From: CAVSDF01 sp963726715
GTDB taxonomy: Bacteria; Bacteroidota; Rhodothermia; Rhodothermales; BA12
DNA length: 64,000 nt
Direction of reading: 5' to 3'
Assembly: GCA_963726715.1 (NCBI GenBank)
Contig: CAVSDF010000013.1
Span: 1-64,000, forward strand
Part shown: piece after piece, positions 38,488-46,786 of the stretch
Numbering within the stretch: position 1 is the stretch's first letter
How the letters are laid out: the number at the start of each line of letters is the position of its first letter
The notes under the pieces: model-generated
Database searches by the model: none
Seen by the model: the letters and a program-made list of their open reading frames with translations, nothing else
Told to the model about the DNA's origin: nothing
Position numbers and translations under genes: made by a program

Positions 38488-38513
38488 GTAGCGGCACGAT
38501 ACATCGTGCCCCC
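38488..38513 (+). repeat. GTAG-headed palindrome, GGCACGAT type
   Basis: GTAGCGGCACGAT, A, CATCGTGCCCCC: imperfect arms centred on 38501. It is one of two GGGCACGAT-family copies in the divergent spacer between the WbqC-like gene and cruF. Confidence 0.55.
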
Positions 38514-38603
38514 GGCCCCCCGCCACCCCACCTCGCCGCCGCCGCATCACCGCCACGCCGTCGCATCACCGCCCCCATGCCGGAGAAGCGAGGGCGATGT
38601 GGT

Positions 38604-38631
38604 GGGAGGGCACGAAGTATCGTGCCCCTAG
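38604..38631 (-). repeat. GGGCACGA palindrome
   Basis: GGGAGGGCACGA, AGTA, TCGTGCCCCTAGG: arms GGGCACGA/TCGTGCCC are exact. On the minus strand it begins CCTAGGGGCACGA, one base different from the GTAG head. Confidence 0.55.
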
Positions 38632-38725
38632 GTCTCCGGAGCTTGCCTCCGCTCTCGCATCCCCCCGACAGGCACAAACCCGCCGAGCGCCGGTTCGGCC
38701 TGTCCGACCGCCTTTACGACCGCCG

Positions 38726-39794
38726 ATGCCGCCCGCGCCGATCTCCTCCGAGACCGCCTTCCCGACGCCCTCCGCGGCCTCTCCCCCGTCGGCCCCCGCC
38801 CGCCCCGACGCCGCGGCCACCGCCGCCCGCGCGCGGTTCGGTGCCAGCACGACGTCTCCCGGAGCCCATCACGCGCGCCGAGCGGTGGCTGCGGATCGGC
38901 CTCTGGGTGTTCGTCGGCACCATCGTCTTCAGCATCCTCGGCACGCTCTGGCTGCAAGCGTTCCCCGAAACGCTGCCGTGGTTCGCCGCCATCGGCCTGC
39001 CCTACGAGCGCCTGGTGAAGGGGCCGACGTGGACGTTCATGGCGCTCCTGCCCGTCCTCCCGCTCCTCGCCTACTGGCACACGACGCCGCGGCGGCGCCT
39101 GCTCTTCTTCGCGCTCTGGGGGACGCTCATCGGCGGGCTGAGCGAGGTCGTGGGGACGCTGAGCGGCCTGCCGTTCGGCATCTACTCGTACACCGACTGG
39201 CTCGGGCCGAAGCTCTTCGGGCACGTCCCGTTCTTCATCCCGCCGTCGTGGTTTGCGATGAGCATCCTCTCGCTCGACCTCGCGCAGCGGCTGACGGCGA
39301 GCCGCATCCGGCAAGTGCTCCTCGTCGCGCTCTTCATGGTGCTCTGGGACGTCTCGCTCGACCCCGCGATGAGCCGGGCCTTCCCGTTCTGGCACTACCC
39401 CGGCGCCGACGCCTACGCGCACCTCGGCCTGCCCGCGCCGATCCTCTGGCTCGCCACGACGCAGTACTACGGGATGCCGATGTCGAACTGGATCGGCTGG
39501 TTCGTCGTCTCGGCGATCATCGCGGCGGGCTACGTCTACATCGGCGGTGGCCTCGCGCGGGCGAGCCGGTACGCACCCCTCGTCTATGCGCTCAACGGCC
39601 TCTTCCCGGTCCTCATCGCTGCGCTCTACGCCAACCAGTACGGCCTGTGGCCCGGCGTGGCCGTCGGCCTCGTGGCGACGCTCGTGCCGCTGGCGATGCT
39701 GCGCGCGAAGGGATTGCCGCTCTGGGGACCGGCCGATCCGCCCGTCGCCACCGCGCCCGGTGACACTGCGGTTCACTCCGGCGAGGCCCGATGA
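38726..39794 (+). CDS. cruF: CruF-type carotenoid 1',2'-hydratase-like membrane protein (one frameshift)
   Basis: CruF adds water across the psi-end C-1',2' double bond of carotenoids such as gamma-carotene or bisanhydrobacterioruberin. About 355 residues; N-terminal ATG 38726 (MPPAPISSETAFPTP) leads to a frame change near 38850, then LPEPITRAERWLRIGLWVFV. At least six hydrophobic helices carry family motifs: LSGLPFGIYSYTDWLGPKLF, VPFFIPPSWFAMSILSLDL, LWDVSLDPAMSRAFPFWHY and YYGMPMSNWIGWFVVS. The gene overlaps crtB by four bases (ATGA), so the two are coupled. The assignment rests on these motifs plus the carotenoid neighbourhood. Confidence 0.85.
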
Positions 39795-40789
39795 TGCCGT
39801 CCTCGACCTCCCGCCCGGCGCCTGTCAAGACGACCGCCGCCGCCGATCTGCCGCCCGGCACGACGCCCCTCCCCGGCGACGATGGCGCTGTCTGGGCCGA
39901 TTTCCGGAAGCACTCGCGGACGTTCTCGCTCGCGGCGCGGTTGCTGCCGCGCGAGGTGCAGCAGCCCGTCGCCACGCTCTACCTGTTCTGCCGCGCCGTC
40001 GACACCGTCGCCGACGAGCGCCCGGCCCTCATCGGCGTCGAGGCCGCGCGGCGCGAACTCGACGGCCTGCGCGGCGACCTCGACGGCGCCCTCGCCGGGC
40101 GTCCCCGCACGGGCGATGCCTTCTGGCGACGCTTCGCCGACGTCCACGCCCGCTTCCGCCTCGACGCGCGCCCGCTCCACGAACTCATCGACGGCGCCCG
40201 CTGGGACCTCGACGGCCGCGGCATCGCCGACGAGGCCGACTTCCTCCGCTACTGCGACCTCGTCGGCGGGACGGTCGGCGCGATGATGCTGCCCTTCCTC
40301 GCCGACGACGGCGCCGACACGCCCGACGCCCGCGCCGCCCTCGACCGCGACGCGCGCAGCCTGGGGATTGCGATGCAGATCACCAACATCCTCCGCGACG
40401 TCGGCGAGGACGCGCGCGAGCGCGGGCGCTCGTACCTGCCCGAGACGCTCCTCGCGCGCCACGGATTGTCGTCGGGCGAGCGCGCCGCCGGCCTGCCGAC
40501 CGTGCCGTCGGCGGCGTACGTGGCGGTTTGCGAGGCCTTGATGGAGGAGGCAGAGGCGCGGTTCGAGCGCGGGATGGAGGCCGTCTCGCAGCTCTCGCCC
40601 CGCGTGCAGGGCGCCATCCGCGCCGCTGCGCGCTGCTACCGCGAGATCCTCAACGAGGTGCGCGCGAGCGGCTACGACAACCTGACGCGCCGCGCCGTCG
40701 TGCCGCTTCGCCGCAAGCTGTGGCTCGTCGCCGCCGACGACTACGCCGACCGCCGCCGCGCCCTCGCCGCCGCCCGCGCCGATGCCTGA
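39791..40789 (+). CDS. crtB: Phytoene synthase
   Basis: It condenses two geranylgeranyl diphosphates to phytoene, the first C40 step of carotenoid synthesis. 332 residues. The trans-prenyl synthase motifs are present: KHSRTFSLAARLLPREVQQ, the first aspartate site YLFCRAVDTVADE, and the second aspartate site QITNILRDVGEDARERGRSY, followed by LPETLLARHGL. Squalene synthases share the fold; the fusion of start codon with cruF favours phytoene synthase. A loosely conserved Pro/Ala-rich N-terminus (about 35 residues) precedes the domain. Confidence 0.92.
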   Translation: MMPSSTSRPAPVKTTAAADLPPGTTPLPGDDGAVWADFRKHSRTFSLAARLLPREVQQPVATLYLFCRAVDTVADERPALIGVEAARRELDGLRGDLDGALAGRPRTGDAFWRRFADVHARFRLDARPLHELIDGARWDLDGRGIADEADFLRYCDLVGGTVGAMMLPFLADDGADTPDARAALDRDARSLGIAMQITNILRDVGEDARERGRSYLPETLLARHGLSSGERAAGLPTVPSAAYVAVCEALMEEAEARFERGMEAVSQLSPRVQGAIRAAARCYREILNEVRASGYDNLTRRAVVPLRRKLWLVAADDYADRRRALAAARADA

Positions 40790-40838
40790 GCCTGCCGCCG
40801 AGGACGCCACGGGCGATGGCGCCGATTCGGCACGTCCG

Positions 40839-40866
40839 GTAGGGGCACGGTATATCGTGCCCCTAC
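40839..40866. repeat. GTAG-headed palindrome, GGGGCACGGTA type
   Basis: GTAGGGGCACG, GTATAT, CGTGCCCCTAC: perfect 11-base arms flanked by GTAG/CTAC. It lies between crtB and the acyltransferase gene, both on the plus strand, where it could attenuate transcription. Confidence 0.7.
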
Positions 40867-40953
40867 GCCCCCCGCACGCCGTCCCACCGCCCGCCGCCGG
40901 GTGCCTTGCCGCGCCCCTCGTCCCCATGCTGCCCGCATCCCGGCACGACGCCG

Positions 40954-41664
40954 ATGCACCGCGGGCCCGTCGCGCGGCTGGTGTCGGCGATGGTGATGCG
41001 GGATCTGCGGCGGGCGTTCGCGCGCGTCGAGTGGGTGGGAGAGTGGCCGGATGTGCCGCAGGAGCGGCCGGTCGGGATGCTCGCCACGCACCACACGTTC
41101 TACGACGGCTACCTGGGCCACCTCGTCGCGCGGCGCGTCTTCGGGCGGCGCGTGCTGACGTGGATGCAGGAGTGGGAGCACTTTCCGTTCTTCACCGCCC
41201 TCGGCGCCCTGCCCTTCCCGCACGGCGAGGCCGGACGCGAGGCCGACGCCGCCCGCGAGCGCGCCGCCACGCTGCGCCGCACGGTGCGCCTGATGACGCA
41301 GTCGCCCGCGTGGGCGCTGCTCTACTTCCCCGAAGGCGTCCTCCATCCCGCCGACGACGGCATCGCGCCGTTTGCGGCCGGACCGCTCCTCGCCCGGCTC
41401 GGCCGCATCGTCCCGCCGACGACGTGGCTGCCGCTCGCCTTCCACGCCGTCTTCGAGGACGACGCCCGTCCGGTCCTCCGCATCGCCGCCGGTGCCCCGC
41501 GAGACCGCATCGACGGCGACGAACGCGAGCGTCTCGCGGGTCTCCACGACGCCCTCCGGAGCCGCCGCCTCGGTCCCTCGCGCACGCTCCTCGACGGCGC
41601 CGCCGGACCGGCGACGCGCTGGGATTTCCGCGCGCTCGCACCCGTTTTTCGCCGTTGGCTCTGA
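40954..41664 (+). CDS. PlsC-like acyltransferase of the carotenoid group (CruD-like candidate)
   Basis: It transfers an acyl chain to a hydroxyl group. From ATG 40954 (MHRGPVARLVSAMVMRDLRR; an upstream ATG at 40906 is possible) the catalytic HX4D motif is MLATHHTFYDGYLGHLV and the substrate loop is LLYFPEGVLHPADDG in place of the usual FPEGTRS. Later text (TWLPLAFHAVFEDDARPVL) fits motif IV. Lysophosphatidate acyltransferase is the general family. Its place between crtB and a carotenoid-type glycosyltransferase suggests it esterifies the sugar of a glycosylated carotenoid, as CruD does; that specificity is inferred from context. Confidence 0.75.
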   Translation: MHRGPVARLVSAMVMRDLRRAFARVEWVGEWPDVPQERPVGMLATHHTFYDGYLGHLVARRVFGRRVLTWMQEWEHFPFFTALGALPFPHGEAGREADAARERAATLRRTVRLMTQSPAWALLYFPEGVLHPADDGIAPFAAGPLLARLGRIVPPTTWLPLAFHAVFEDDARPVLRIAAGAPRDRIDGDERERLAGLHDALRSRRLGPSRTLLDGAAGPATRWDFRALAPVFRRWL

Positions 41665-41746
41665 CGCCCACCGTGGGCCGCGCGTTACTCTGAGGCTCTG
41701 GCGGGCGGCTCTCCCGGTATCTTCGCCCTTCGACCGGTCCCCGCTG

Positions 41747-42436
41747 ATGCGTTTCCTCTGCCTCCTCGTGCTCGCCCTCCTCGCCGCCGCCGCGCCCTCC
41801 GGTGATGCGTCTGCGTCGCCAACCGTGCCGCCGTCGGAGTCGATGCCGCCGGAGCGCTTCGCCGCGGCCACGCAGCAGCTCTACGCCCGGCGCGACGTCG
41901 CCGCGCTGCAACGGCTGTGCATCGGGGCGACGGGCGAGGCGGACCTGCTGTGCCGCTACCGCCTCTACCCGCTCACGCAGGACGAATCGCTCATCGCCAA
42001 CCTGCCCGTCGCGGCGCCGACGGAGACCGCGCGCGGCAACGCGCTCCTCTCCGGCCTCTGGGGCTACCGCGCCGCCCGCGCGCCCCTGCTGCGCGTGCCC
42101 GCCTACGGACGCCGCTCGCTCGACCTCCTGAGCCGCGCCCGCGCCCTCGACGCCCGCGATCCGTTCGTGCTGCTGGTCGATGGGCAGTCGCTGCTCTTCC
42201 GCCCCGCCATCGCCGGAGGCGACCGCCGCGCCGCCCTCGCCCGCTTCCGGACGCTCCAGGGCATCGTCACCGCCGCGCCCGATGCGGGCGTCGCGCCGAT
42301 GGAGGCCGACCTGTGGGTCTGGTTCGCGCTCTTCCGCGCGGGCGACCGCACCGCCGCCGACGTCCACGCCCGCCTGCTCGCCCGCAACCCGCCGCCGCTC
42401 TACCGCGACTTCCTCCTCCACCCGCCCCGCGCCTGA
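41747..42436 (+). CDS. Exported hypothetical protein with TPR-like helices
   Basis: The start at 41747 gives a signal peptide (RFLCLLVLALLAAAAPSGDA). The mature protein is helical: FAAATQQLYARRDVAALQRL, RSLDLLSRARALDARDPFVL and ALARFRTLQGIVTAAPDAGV look like degenerate tetratricopeptide helices, with cysteines at CIGATGEADLLC. No family is recognised. It sits between the acyltransferase and glycosyltransferase genes on the same strand and could belong to the same transcript. Confidence 0.6.
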   Translation: MRFLCLLVLALLAAAAPSGDASASPTVPPSESMPPERFAAATQQLYARRDVAALQRLCIGATGEADLLCRYRLYPLTQDESLIANLPVAAPTETARGNALLSGLWGYRAARAPLLRVPAYGRRSLDLLSRARALDARDPFVLLVDGQSLLFRPAIAGGDRRAALARFRTLQGIVTAAPDAGVAPMEADLWVWFALFRAGDRTAADVHARLLARNPPPLYRDFLLHPPRA

Positions 42437-42522
42437 GCCGGGACGCCACCCGCCCGACGCGCCCCCACGCCCGGCAACCGGCGGCCTCTCCACCTGCCCT
42501 GCACGGCCCCATCGCCCCTCCG

Positions 42523-43626
42523 ATGCGTCCCTTCGACCGTGCCCTCGTCGGCGTGTACACCGCGCTCGGCCTGACCCTCGCGGGCAACCTCGTCTACATC
42601 GCCCGGCAGCGCCGCCGTGCGCTCGGTGATCGCCCACCGCGCCTGTCGGTCGTCGTGCCGGCGCGCAACGAGGCGGCCAATCTGCCCGTGCTCCTCGGCA
42701 GCCTGTTCGCGCAGGACTACCCCGACTTCGAGGTCCTCGTCTACGACGACGGCTCCACCGACGCCACGCCCGCCGTCCTCGCCGCGTGGTCTGCCGATGA
42801 GCCGCGGCTCGTCGGGATGCGCGGCGAGGGGCCGCCGCCGGGGTGGATGGGCAAGTGCCACGCCCTCGCCCGCGCCACCGAGCGCGCGAGCGGTGAGCGC
42901 CTGCTCTTCCTCGACGCCGATGTGCGCCTCAAACACCCGTCGGCCCTTCGCAGCATCGCCGAGCGCCACGCGGCCCTCGGGCCAGATTCGGTGCTGACGG
43001 GGCTGGGAGACCTGAGCGAGAGCGGCGGGCGACTCCTCGTCAGCCTCGTCGCCAATTCGATGCTCATCGGGCTTCCGTGGTGGATGCCGCGCCGCCTGCG
43101 GATGCGCGGCCTCGGCGCGCTCAACGGGCAGGTGTGGATGATCGACACCGCGCTCTACCGCCGCCTCGCGCCCCACGAGACGATGCGCGGCGAGGTGCTC
43201 GAAGACGTCCAGATCGGGCGCTACCTGCGCGCGAACGGCGTCGTGGCGACGATGGCCGCCCTCCGCGACGAGATCGCGGTGCGGATGTACGACTCGTTCG
43301 GCGGCGCGTGGGACGGGTTTCGCAAGAACGCCTACCTCCTCCTCGGCGGCACGCCCGCCACCTTCGCGGCGATCTACACGCTCTACGTCGCCACCTTCGT
43401 CGTCGGCCCGGTGCGGCACCCGGCGTTCGTCGTGCCACTCGTGGCGATGAAGACGATCACCGACCGCCTGTGCGGCCTGCCGCTCTGGCACGGCCTCCTC
43501 GCGCCGCTCTCCTACACCCTCAGCGCCGCAATGGCCGCCGACTCGGCGCACGCCCACGCCACCGGGCGCGTCCGCTGGAAAGGCCGCCGCGTCGCCGCCC
43601 GTCATATCGCCACGGGGGAGGGGTGA
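42523..43626 (+). CDS. Glycosyltransferase family 2, CruC/CrtQ-like
   Basis: A GT-A fold enzyme probably attaching a sugar to a carotenoid hydroxyl. After an N-terminal helix (RALVGVYTALGLTLAGNLVY) come the donor-binding VVVPARNEAANLPVLLGSLF and DDGSTDATP, then GPPPGWMGKCHALARATERA and the metal site RLLFLDADVRLKHPSALRSI; the P-P-x-G-W-x-G-K text is typical of carotenoid glycosyltransferases of the CruC/CrtQ group. Acceptor helices and a catalytic ED pair (EVLEDVQIGRYLRANG) follow, with several C-terminal membrane helices. HpnB-like hopanoid enzymes are the main alternative. The neighbourhood with cruF and crtB supports the carotenoid role. Confidence 0.8.
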   Translation: MRPFDRALVGVYTALGLTLAGNLVYIARQRRRALGDRPPRLSVVVPARNEAANLPVLLGSLFAQDYPDFEVLVYDDGSTDATPAVLAAWSADEPRLVGMRGEGPPPGWMGKCHALARATERASGERLLFLDADVRLKHPSALRSIAERHAALGPDSVLTGLGDLSESGGRLLVSLVANSMLIGLPWWMPRRLRMRGLGALNGQVWMIDTALYRRLAPHETMRGEVLEDVQIGRYLRANGVVATMAALRDEIAVRMYDSFGGAWDGFRKNAYLLLGGTPATFAAIYTLYVATFVVGPVRHPAFVVPLVAMKTITDRLCGLPLWHGLLAPLSYTLSAAMAADSAHAHATGRVRWKGRRVAARHIATGEG

Positions 43627-43820
43627 GTTTGGGAGTTGGTGAGTTTGTGTGTGGTGGGTGGTGACGGCAGGCGACCGGCGCAGGCCTGACACCCCGTCTC
43701 GCACTCCCCCACCCACTCGCAACCTCACCACCCCACTCCCCACGCGCAACGCAGCGTCTCCCGCGTTCCCCCATTCGTCCATTTCTTCCGCCGCCCCGCG
43801 CGGTCCCGATTCCACCCCCG
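43627..43820. repeat. GT-rich then CA-rich spacer
   Basis: GGGAGTTGGTGAGTTTGTGT followed by GTGGTGGGTGG (43630-43662) and, about 60 bases on, CCCCCACCCACTCGC and CCTCACCACCCCACTCCCC (43706-43742) are roughly complementary, giving a large imperfect hairpin. The same arrangement occurs at 20944-21060, and a looser one at 24717-24975. Confidence 0.45.
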
Positions 43821-44918
43821 ATGCTGTTCTCCTCGATGCGGCCTTCCGCACCGCTGCGCCGCGTGGCCCTCGCCGCCGCGCTCGCTCTCACCGCCGCCGC
43901 GCCCACCGCACGGCCCGCCGCCGCGCAGTCCGCCGACGACCCCGCGCCGCTCGTCTTCCGCATCGGCACGCCCGTCGCCGACACGTCGGTCGTCGTGGTG
44001 ATCGAGCAGGGCGGGACGCGCGACACGCTCCGCGCCGAGCTCTTCCGCAACCAGATCGGCTACGTCCTCGACCGAAACCCCGGCCTCGACGCCTACCCGG
44101 ACCGGATGCGCGAGGTGCGCCGCTCGTCGCTCGAAGGCTACATCCTCCAGCGCCTCGTCGACGCCGAAGCGCGCCGCACGCCCGGCCTCGCCGCCGACAC
44201 CGCCGCCGTGAGCGCGCAGATCGCCGGCTACGAGGCGCAGTCGGGCGGCCCCGAGGCCTTCGCCGCGTCGCTCGCCGAGAACGGCCTCACCCCCGACTCC
44301 CTCCGCGCGCTCCTGATGACGCAGGCCTTGCAGGGCGCCCTCGTCGCCCGCTGGGCCGACGCCGCGCCCGCGCCCACCGCCGCCGCCGTCGCCGCCTACC
44401 GGTTGCGGATGGCCGACGAGGTCACCGTGCGCCACATCGTCTGGCGCTACCCGAGCGACCCGAACGCTCCCGACTTCGACCCCGCCGCCTACGCCGCCGC
44501 CCGCGCCGAGGCGCAGGCCGTGCTCGACAGCCTCAAGGGCGGCGCCGATTTCGCCGCGATGGCGATGCGCCACGGGCAGGACGGCACCGCCCCGCGCGGC
44601 GGCCTCCTCGACGCCTTCGGGCGCGACGCGGGCCTCGACGAGGACTTCAAGACCGCCGCCTTCGCCCTCACCACGCCCGGCGAGACGACGCAGGAGCTCG
44701 TCGAGACGCAGTTCGGCTGGCACGCGATCCACCTCGACGCCCGCTCGCGCGGGACGCTCATGCCCGAGGACGAGGCCCGCGCCGCCCTGCGCCGCGAGCG
44801 CCAGCCCGAGGTGATCCGCGAGAAGCTGCGCACGCTCGTCGCCGCCCCCGGCGTCGTCATCCACGTCAACCCCGCCCTCCTCGACGCCGACCTCAACACC
44901 CCGTACACGGGCGATTGA
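43821..44918 (+). CDS. Periplasmic SurA/PpiC-like parvulin peptidylprolyl isomerase
   Basis: 365 residues. The signal peptide (VALAAALALTAAAPTARPAA) ends near AAAQSADD. The N-terminal helical chaperone part (YILQRLVDAEARRTPGLAAD, SLAENGLTPDSLRALLMTQA) resembles SurA. The parvulin domain is EVTVRHIVWRY, AEAQAVLDSLKGGADFAAMA, RHGQDGTAPRGGLLDAF and ETQFGWHAIHLDARSRG. It assists outer-membrane protein folding or works as a generic foldase. There is one parvulin domain, where SurA proper has two. It is a lone plus-strand gene between two repeat-bearing spacers. Confidence 0.85.
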   Translation: MLFSSMRPSAPLRRVALAAALALTAAAPTARPAAAQSADDPAPLVFRIGTPVADTSVVVVIEQGGTRDTLRAELFRNQIGYVLDRNPGLDAYPDRMREVRRSSLEGYILQRLVDAEARRTPGLAADTAAVSAQIAGYEAQSGGPEAFAASLAENGLTPDSLRALLMTQALQGALVARWADAAPAPTAAAVAAYRLRMADEVTVRHIVWRYPSDPNAPDFDPAAYAAARAEAQAVLDSLKGGADFAAMAMRHGQDGTAPRGGLLDAFGRDAGLDEDFKTAAFALTTPGETTQELVETQFGWHAIHLDARSRGTLMPEDEARAALRRERQPEVIREKLRTLVAAPGVVIHVNPALLDADLNTPYTGD

Positions 44919-45264
44919 GGAAGGGGCAGTGCCCCGGAACGACCGTACGGGCCGGTCTCGGCCCGCCCCGTTGCGCCTCCACCGCCCCGTTGCGCCTCCG
45001 CACCCGTCCGGGTGGGCTGCCCCACACCGCCCCGCACCCGGTGGCTGAGCCTGACGAAGCCCGTGCGCCCGCGCCCCGCCACCGACGCTGGCGTGGCCGC
45101 CCACTGTGCGGTGATGCTCGGGGAGGCGATGGGGGCAGCGGCAACCTGTCAGGTCCCCGCACCTGACAGGTTTGGACGGCAGGCGATGGAGGACCGACAA
45201 CCGACTCACGAACAGGCACGCGCGTCGGTGTAGATTCGGGCCACACCCACCTTTCCCCGATCCG
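44919..45264. other. Intergenic region with hairpins
   Basis: About 345 bases between the parvulin gene and lapA. It contains a small GGGGCAGTGCCCC hairpin (44925-44937) just after the parvulin stop, a degenerate GGCTGAGCCTGACGAAG copy near 45041-45057, and the ACCTGTCAGGT hairpin at 45143-45173. No coding frame is evident. Confidence 0.5.
45143..45173. repeat. ACCTGTCAGGT-family hairpin
   Basis: AACCTGTCAGGT (45143-45154), CCCCGC, ACCTGACAGGTT (45161-45172): perfect 12-bp arms followed by T. It lies 92 bases before the lapA start, so it is not a terminator for an adjacent stop. Confidence 0.65.
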
Positions 45265-45603
45265 ATGAACTTCGCCCTCATCCTCGCCCTCGCCGTGGCG
45301 ATCGTCGCGGTCGTCTTCGCCTTCCAGAACCCGCAGACGATGACGGTCGAGTTCTTGGGTTACCAAACGCAGGAAGCCTCGACGGCGCTCGTGCTGCTCA
45401 TCACCTTCACGCTCGGCCTGCTCACCGGGTGGCTCGGCGCGCTTCCGGCCCGCATCCGCGCCCTGCGCACCGCCCGCGCCGCCGACAAGGAGCGCGAGCG
45501 CGCGATGGGCACGCTCAACAGCGCGACCACGCCTGCGACGGTGGCGACGGCCGTCGAGGCCGACCCGTACACCTCCCGCTTCGGCACGCCCCCGAACCCG
45601 TGA
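45265..45603 (+). CDS. LapA-domain (DUF1049) membrane protein
   Basis: 112 residues from ATG 45265 (MNFALILALAVAIVAVVFAF). Two membrane helices flank the family motif AFQNPQTMTVEFLGYQTQEA; the second is LVLLITFTLGLLTGWLGAL. A short charged tail (RTARAADKERERAMG) follows. In E. coli the LapA/YciS partner LapB regulates lipopolysaccharide synthesis; lapB is not in the window, so that role is only suggested by family. The stop overlaps the GTG start of corA (GTGA). Confidence 0.85.
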   Translation: MNFALILALAVAIVAVVFAFQNPQTMTVEFLGYQTQEASTALVLLITFTLGLLTGWLGALPARIRALRTARAADKERERAMGTLNSATTPATVATAVEADPYTSRFGTPPNP

Positions 45604-46715
45604 CGGCGCTCTCGGGCACGCTGCGTCCGTCGCCGATCCTGCGCGGCGTGCTGCGGCAGATCGGGCGCAAGCGCGGCGCCGAGCCGGGCGCCGTCGTCTT
45701 CACCGGCGAGGAGACGACGCGCCCGGTCACGCTCTCCTGCACGACCTACGACGACGCGCACATCGCCGAGCACACCGCCCTCGACGCCGACGGCGCCTGC
45801 CTCGCCCACCGGCACCGTCCGTGCAAAGACGGCGCGGGCGTCACGTGGATCGTCGCCGACGGCGTCCACGACGCGGCGCTCATCGAGCGGCTCGGCGAGA
45901 CCTTCGGCCTGCACCGGCTCGTGCAGGAGGACATCGCCTCGACGACGCAGCGCGCCAAGTTCGAGGACTACGGCGACGTGCTCTACCTCGTCCTCCCGAT
46001 GCTCACCTTCGACGCCAAACACGCCGAGCTTCGCGCCGAGCAGGTCAGCATCGTCGTCGGCGACGGGTGGATGCTGACATTCCTGCAGGACCCCTTCGAC
46101 CTCTTCGACCCCGTCCGCACCCGCCTCCGCGCGGGCGGCCCGATCCGCAAACGCGGCGCCGACTTCCTCGCCTTCGCCCTCGCCGACGTCATCGTCGACG
46201 CCTACTTCACGGCTCTCGAGGCCGCTGGGGATGCCGTCGAGGCCATCGAGGAAATCGTCGTCGACCGCCCGGCGCCGTCGGTGCAGTTCCGCATCACCGC
46301 CGTCCGGCGCGAACTGCTGCTGCTGCGGCGCGCCATCTGGCCCGTCCGCGAGGCCGTCAGCGCGTTCGAGCGCACCGACTCGCCGCTCCTCCACGACGAC
46401 ACGCGCCCCTACCTGCGCGACGCCCACGACCACGCCGTGCAGGCGCTCGACATCGCCGAGAGCCTCCGCGATCTCGTCTCGGGCGTCATGGACCTCTACG
46501 TCTCGTCGCTCTCGAACCGGATGAACGAGGTGATGAAGGTGCTCGCCGTGGTGAGCGTCGTCTTCCTGCCCCTCACCCTCGTCTCCGGCATCTTCGGCAT
46601 GAACGTGCCGCTCCCGTGGCAGCACAACGCGCACGGCTTCTGGCTCGTGCTCGGGCTGATGGGGATGCTCTCGGGCGTCATGCTCGTGTACTTCCGCACG
46701 AAGCGCTGGCTCTGA
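45600..46715 (+). CDS. corA: CorA-family magnesium/divalent cation transporter
   Basis: A pentameric channel for Mg2+ (or Co2+/Ni2+). 371 residues from a GTG at 45600 that overlaps the lapA stop. The cytoplasmic funnel has HRLVQEDIASTTQRAKFEDY and GDVLYLVLPML; the stalk helix has MDLYVSSLSNRMNEVMKVLA; two C-terminal helices flank the selectivity motif GMN (SGIFGMNVPLPW). The end YFRTKRWL with basic residues is typical. The overlapping start suggests translational coupling to lapA. Confidence 0.92.
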   Translation: MTALSGTLRPSPILRGVLRQIGRKRGAEPGAVVFTGEETTRPVTLSCTTYDDAHIAEHTALDADGACLAHRHRPCKDGAGVTWIVADGVHDAALIERLGETFGLHRLVQEDIASTTQRAKFEDYGDVLYLVLPMLTFDAKHAELRAEQVSIVVGDGWMLTFLQDPFDLFDPVRTRLRAGGPIRKRGADFLAFALADVIVDAYFTALEAAGDAVEAIEEIVVDRPAPSVQFRITAVRRELLLLRRAIWPVREAVSAFERTDSPLLHDDTRPYLRDAHDHAVQALDIAESLRDLVSGVMDLYVSSLSNRMNEVMKVLAVVSVVFLPLTLVSGIFGMNVPLPWQHNAHGFWLVLGLMGMLSGVMLVYFRTKRWL

Positions 46716-46786
46716 CGGGGCGGTGGAGCGGCACGCCGGGGGCTCCGCGTATCTTCGCGCCGCTCTCCACGCCCTCTCGTTCCCCC

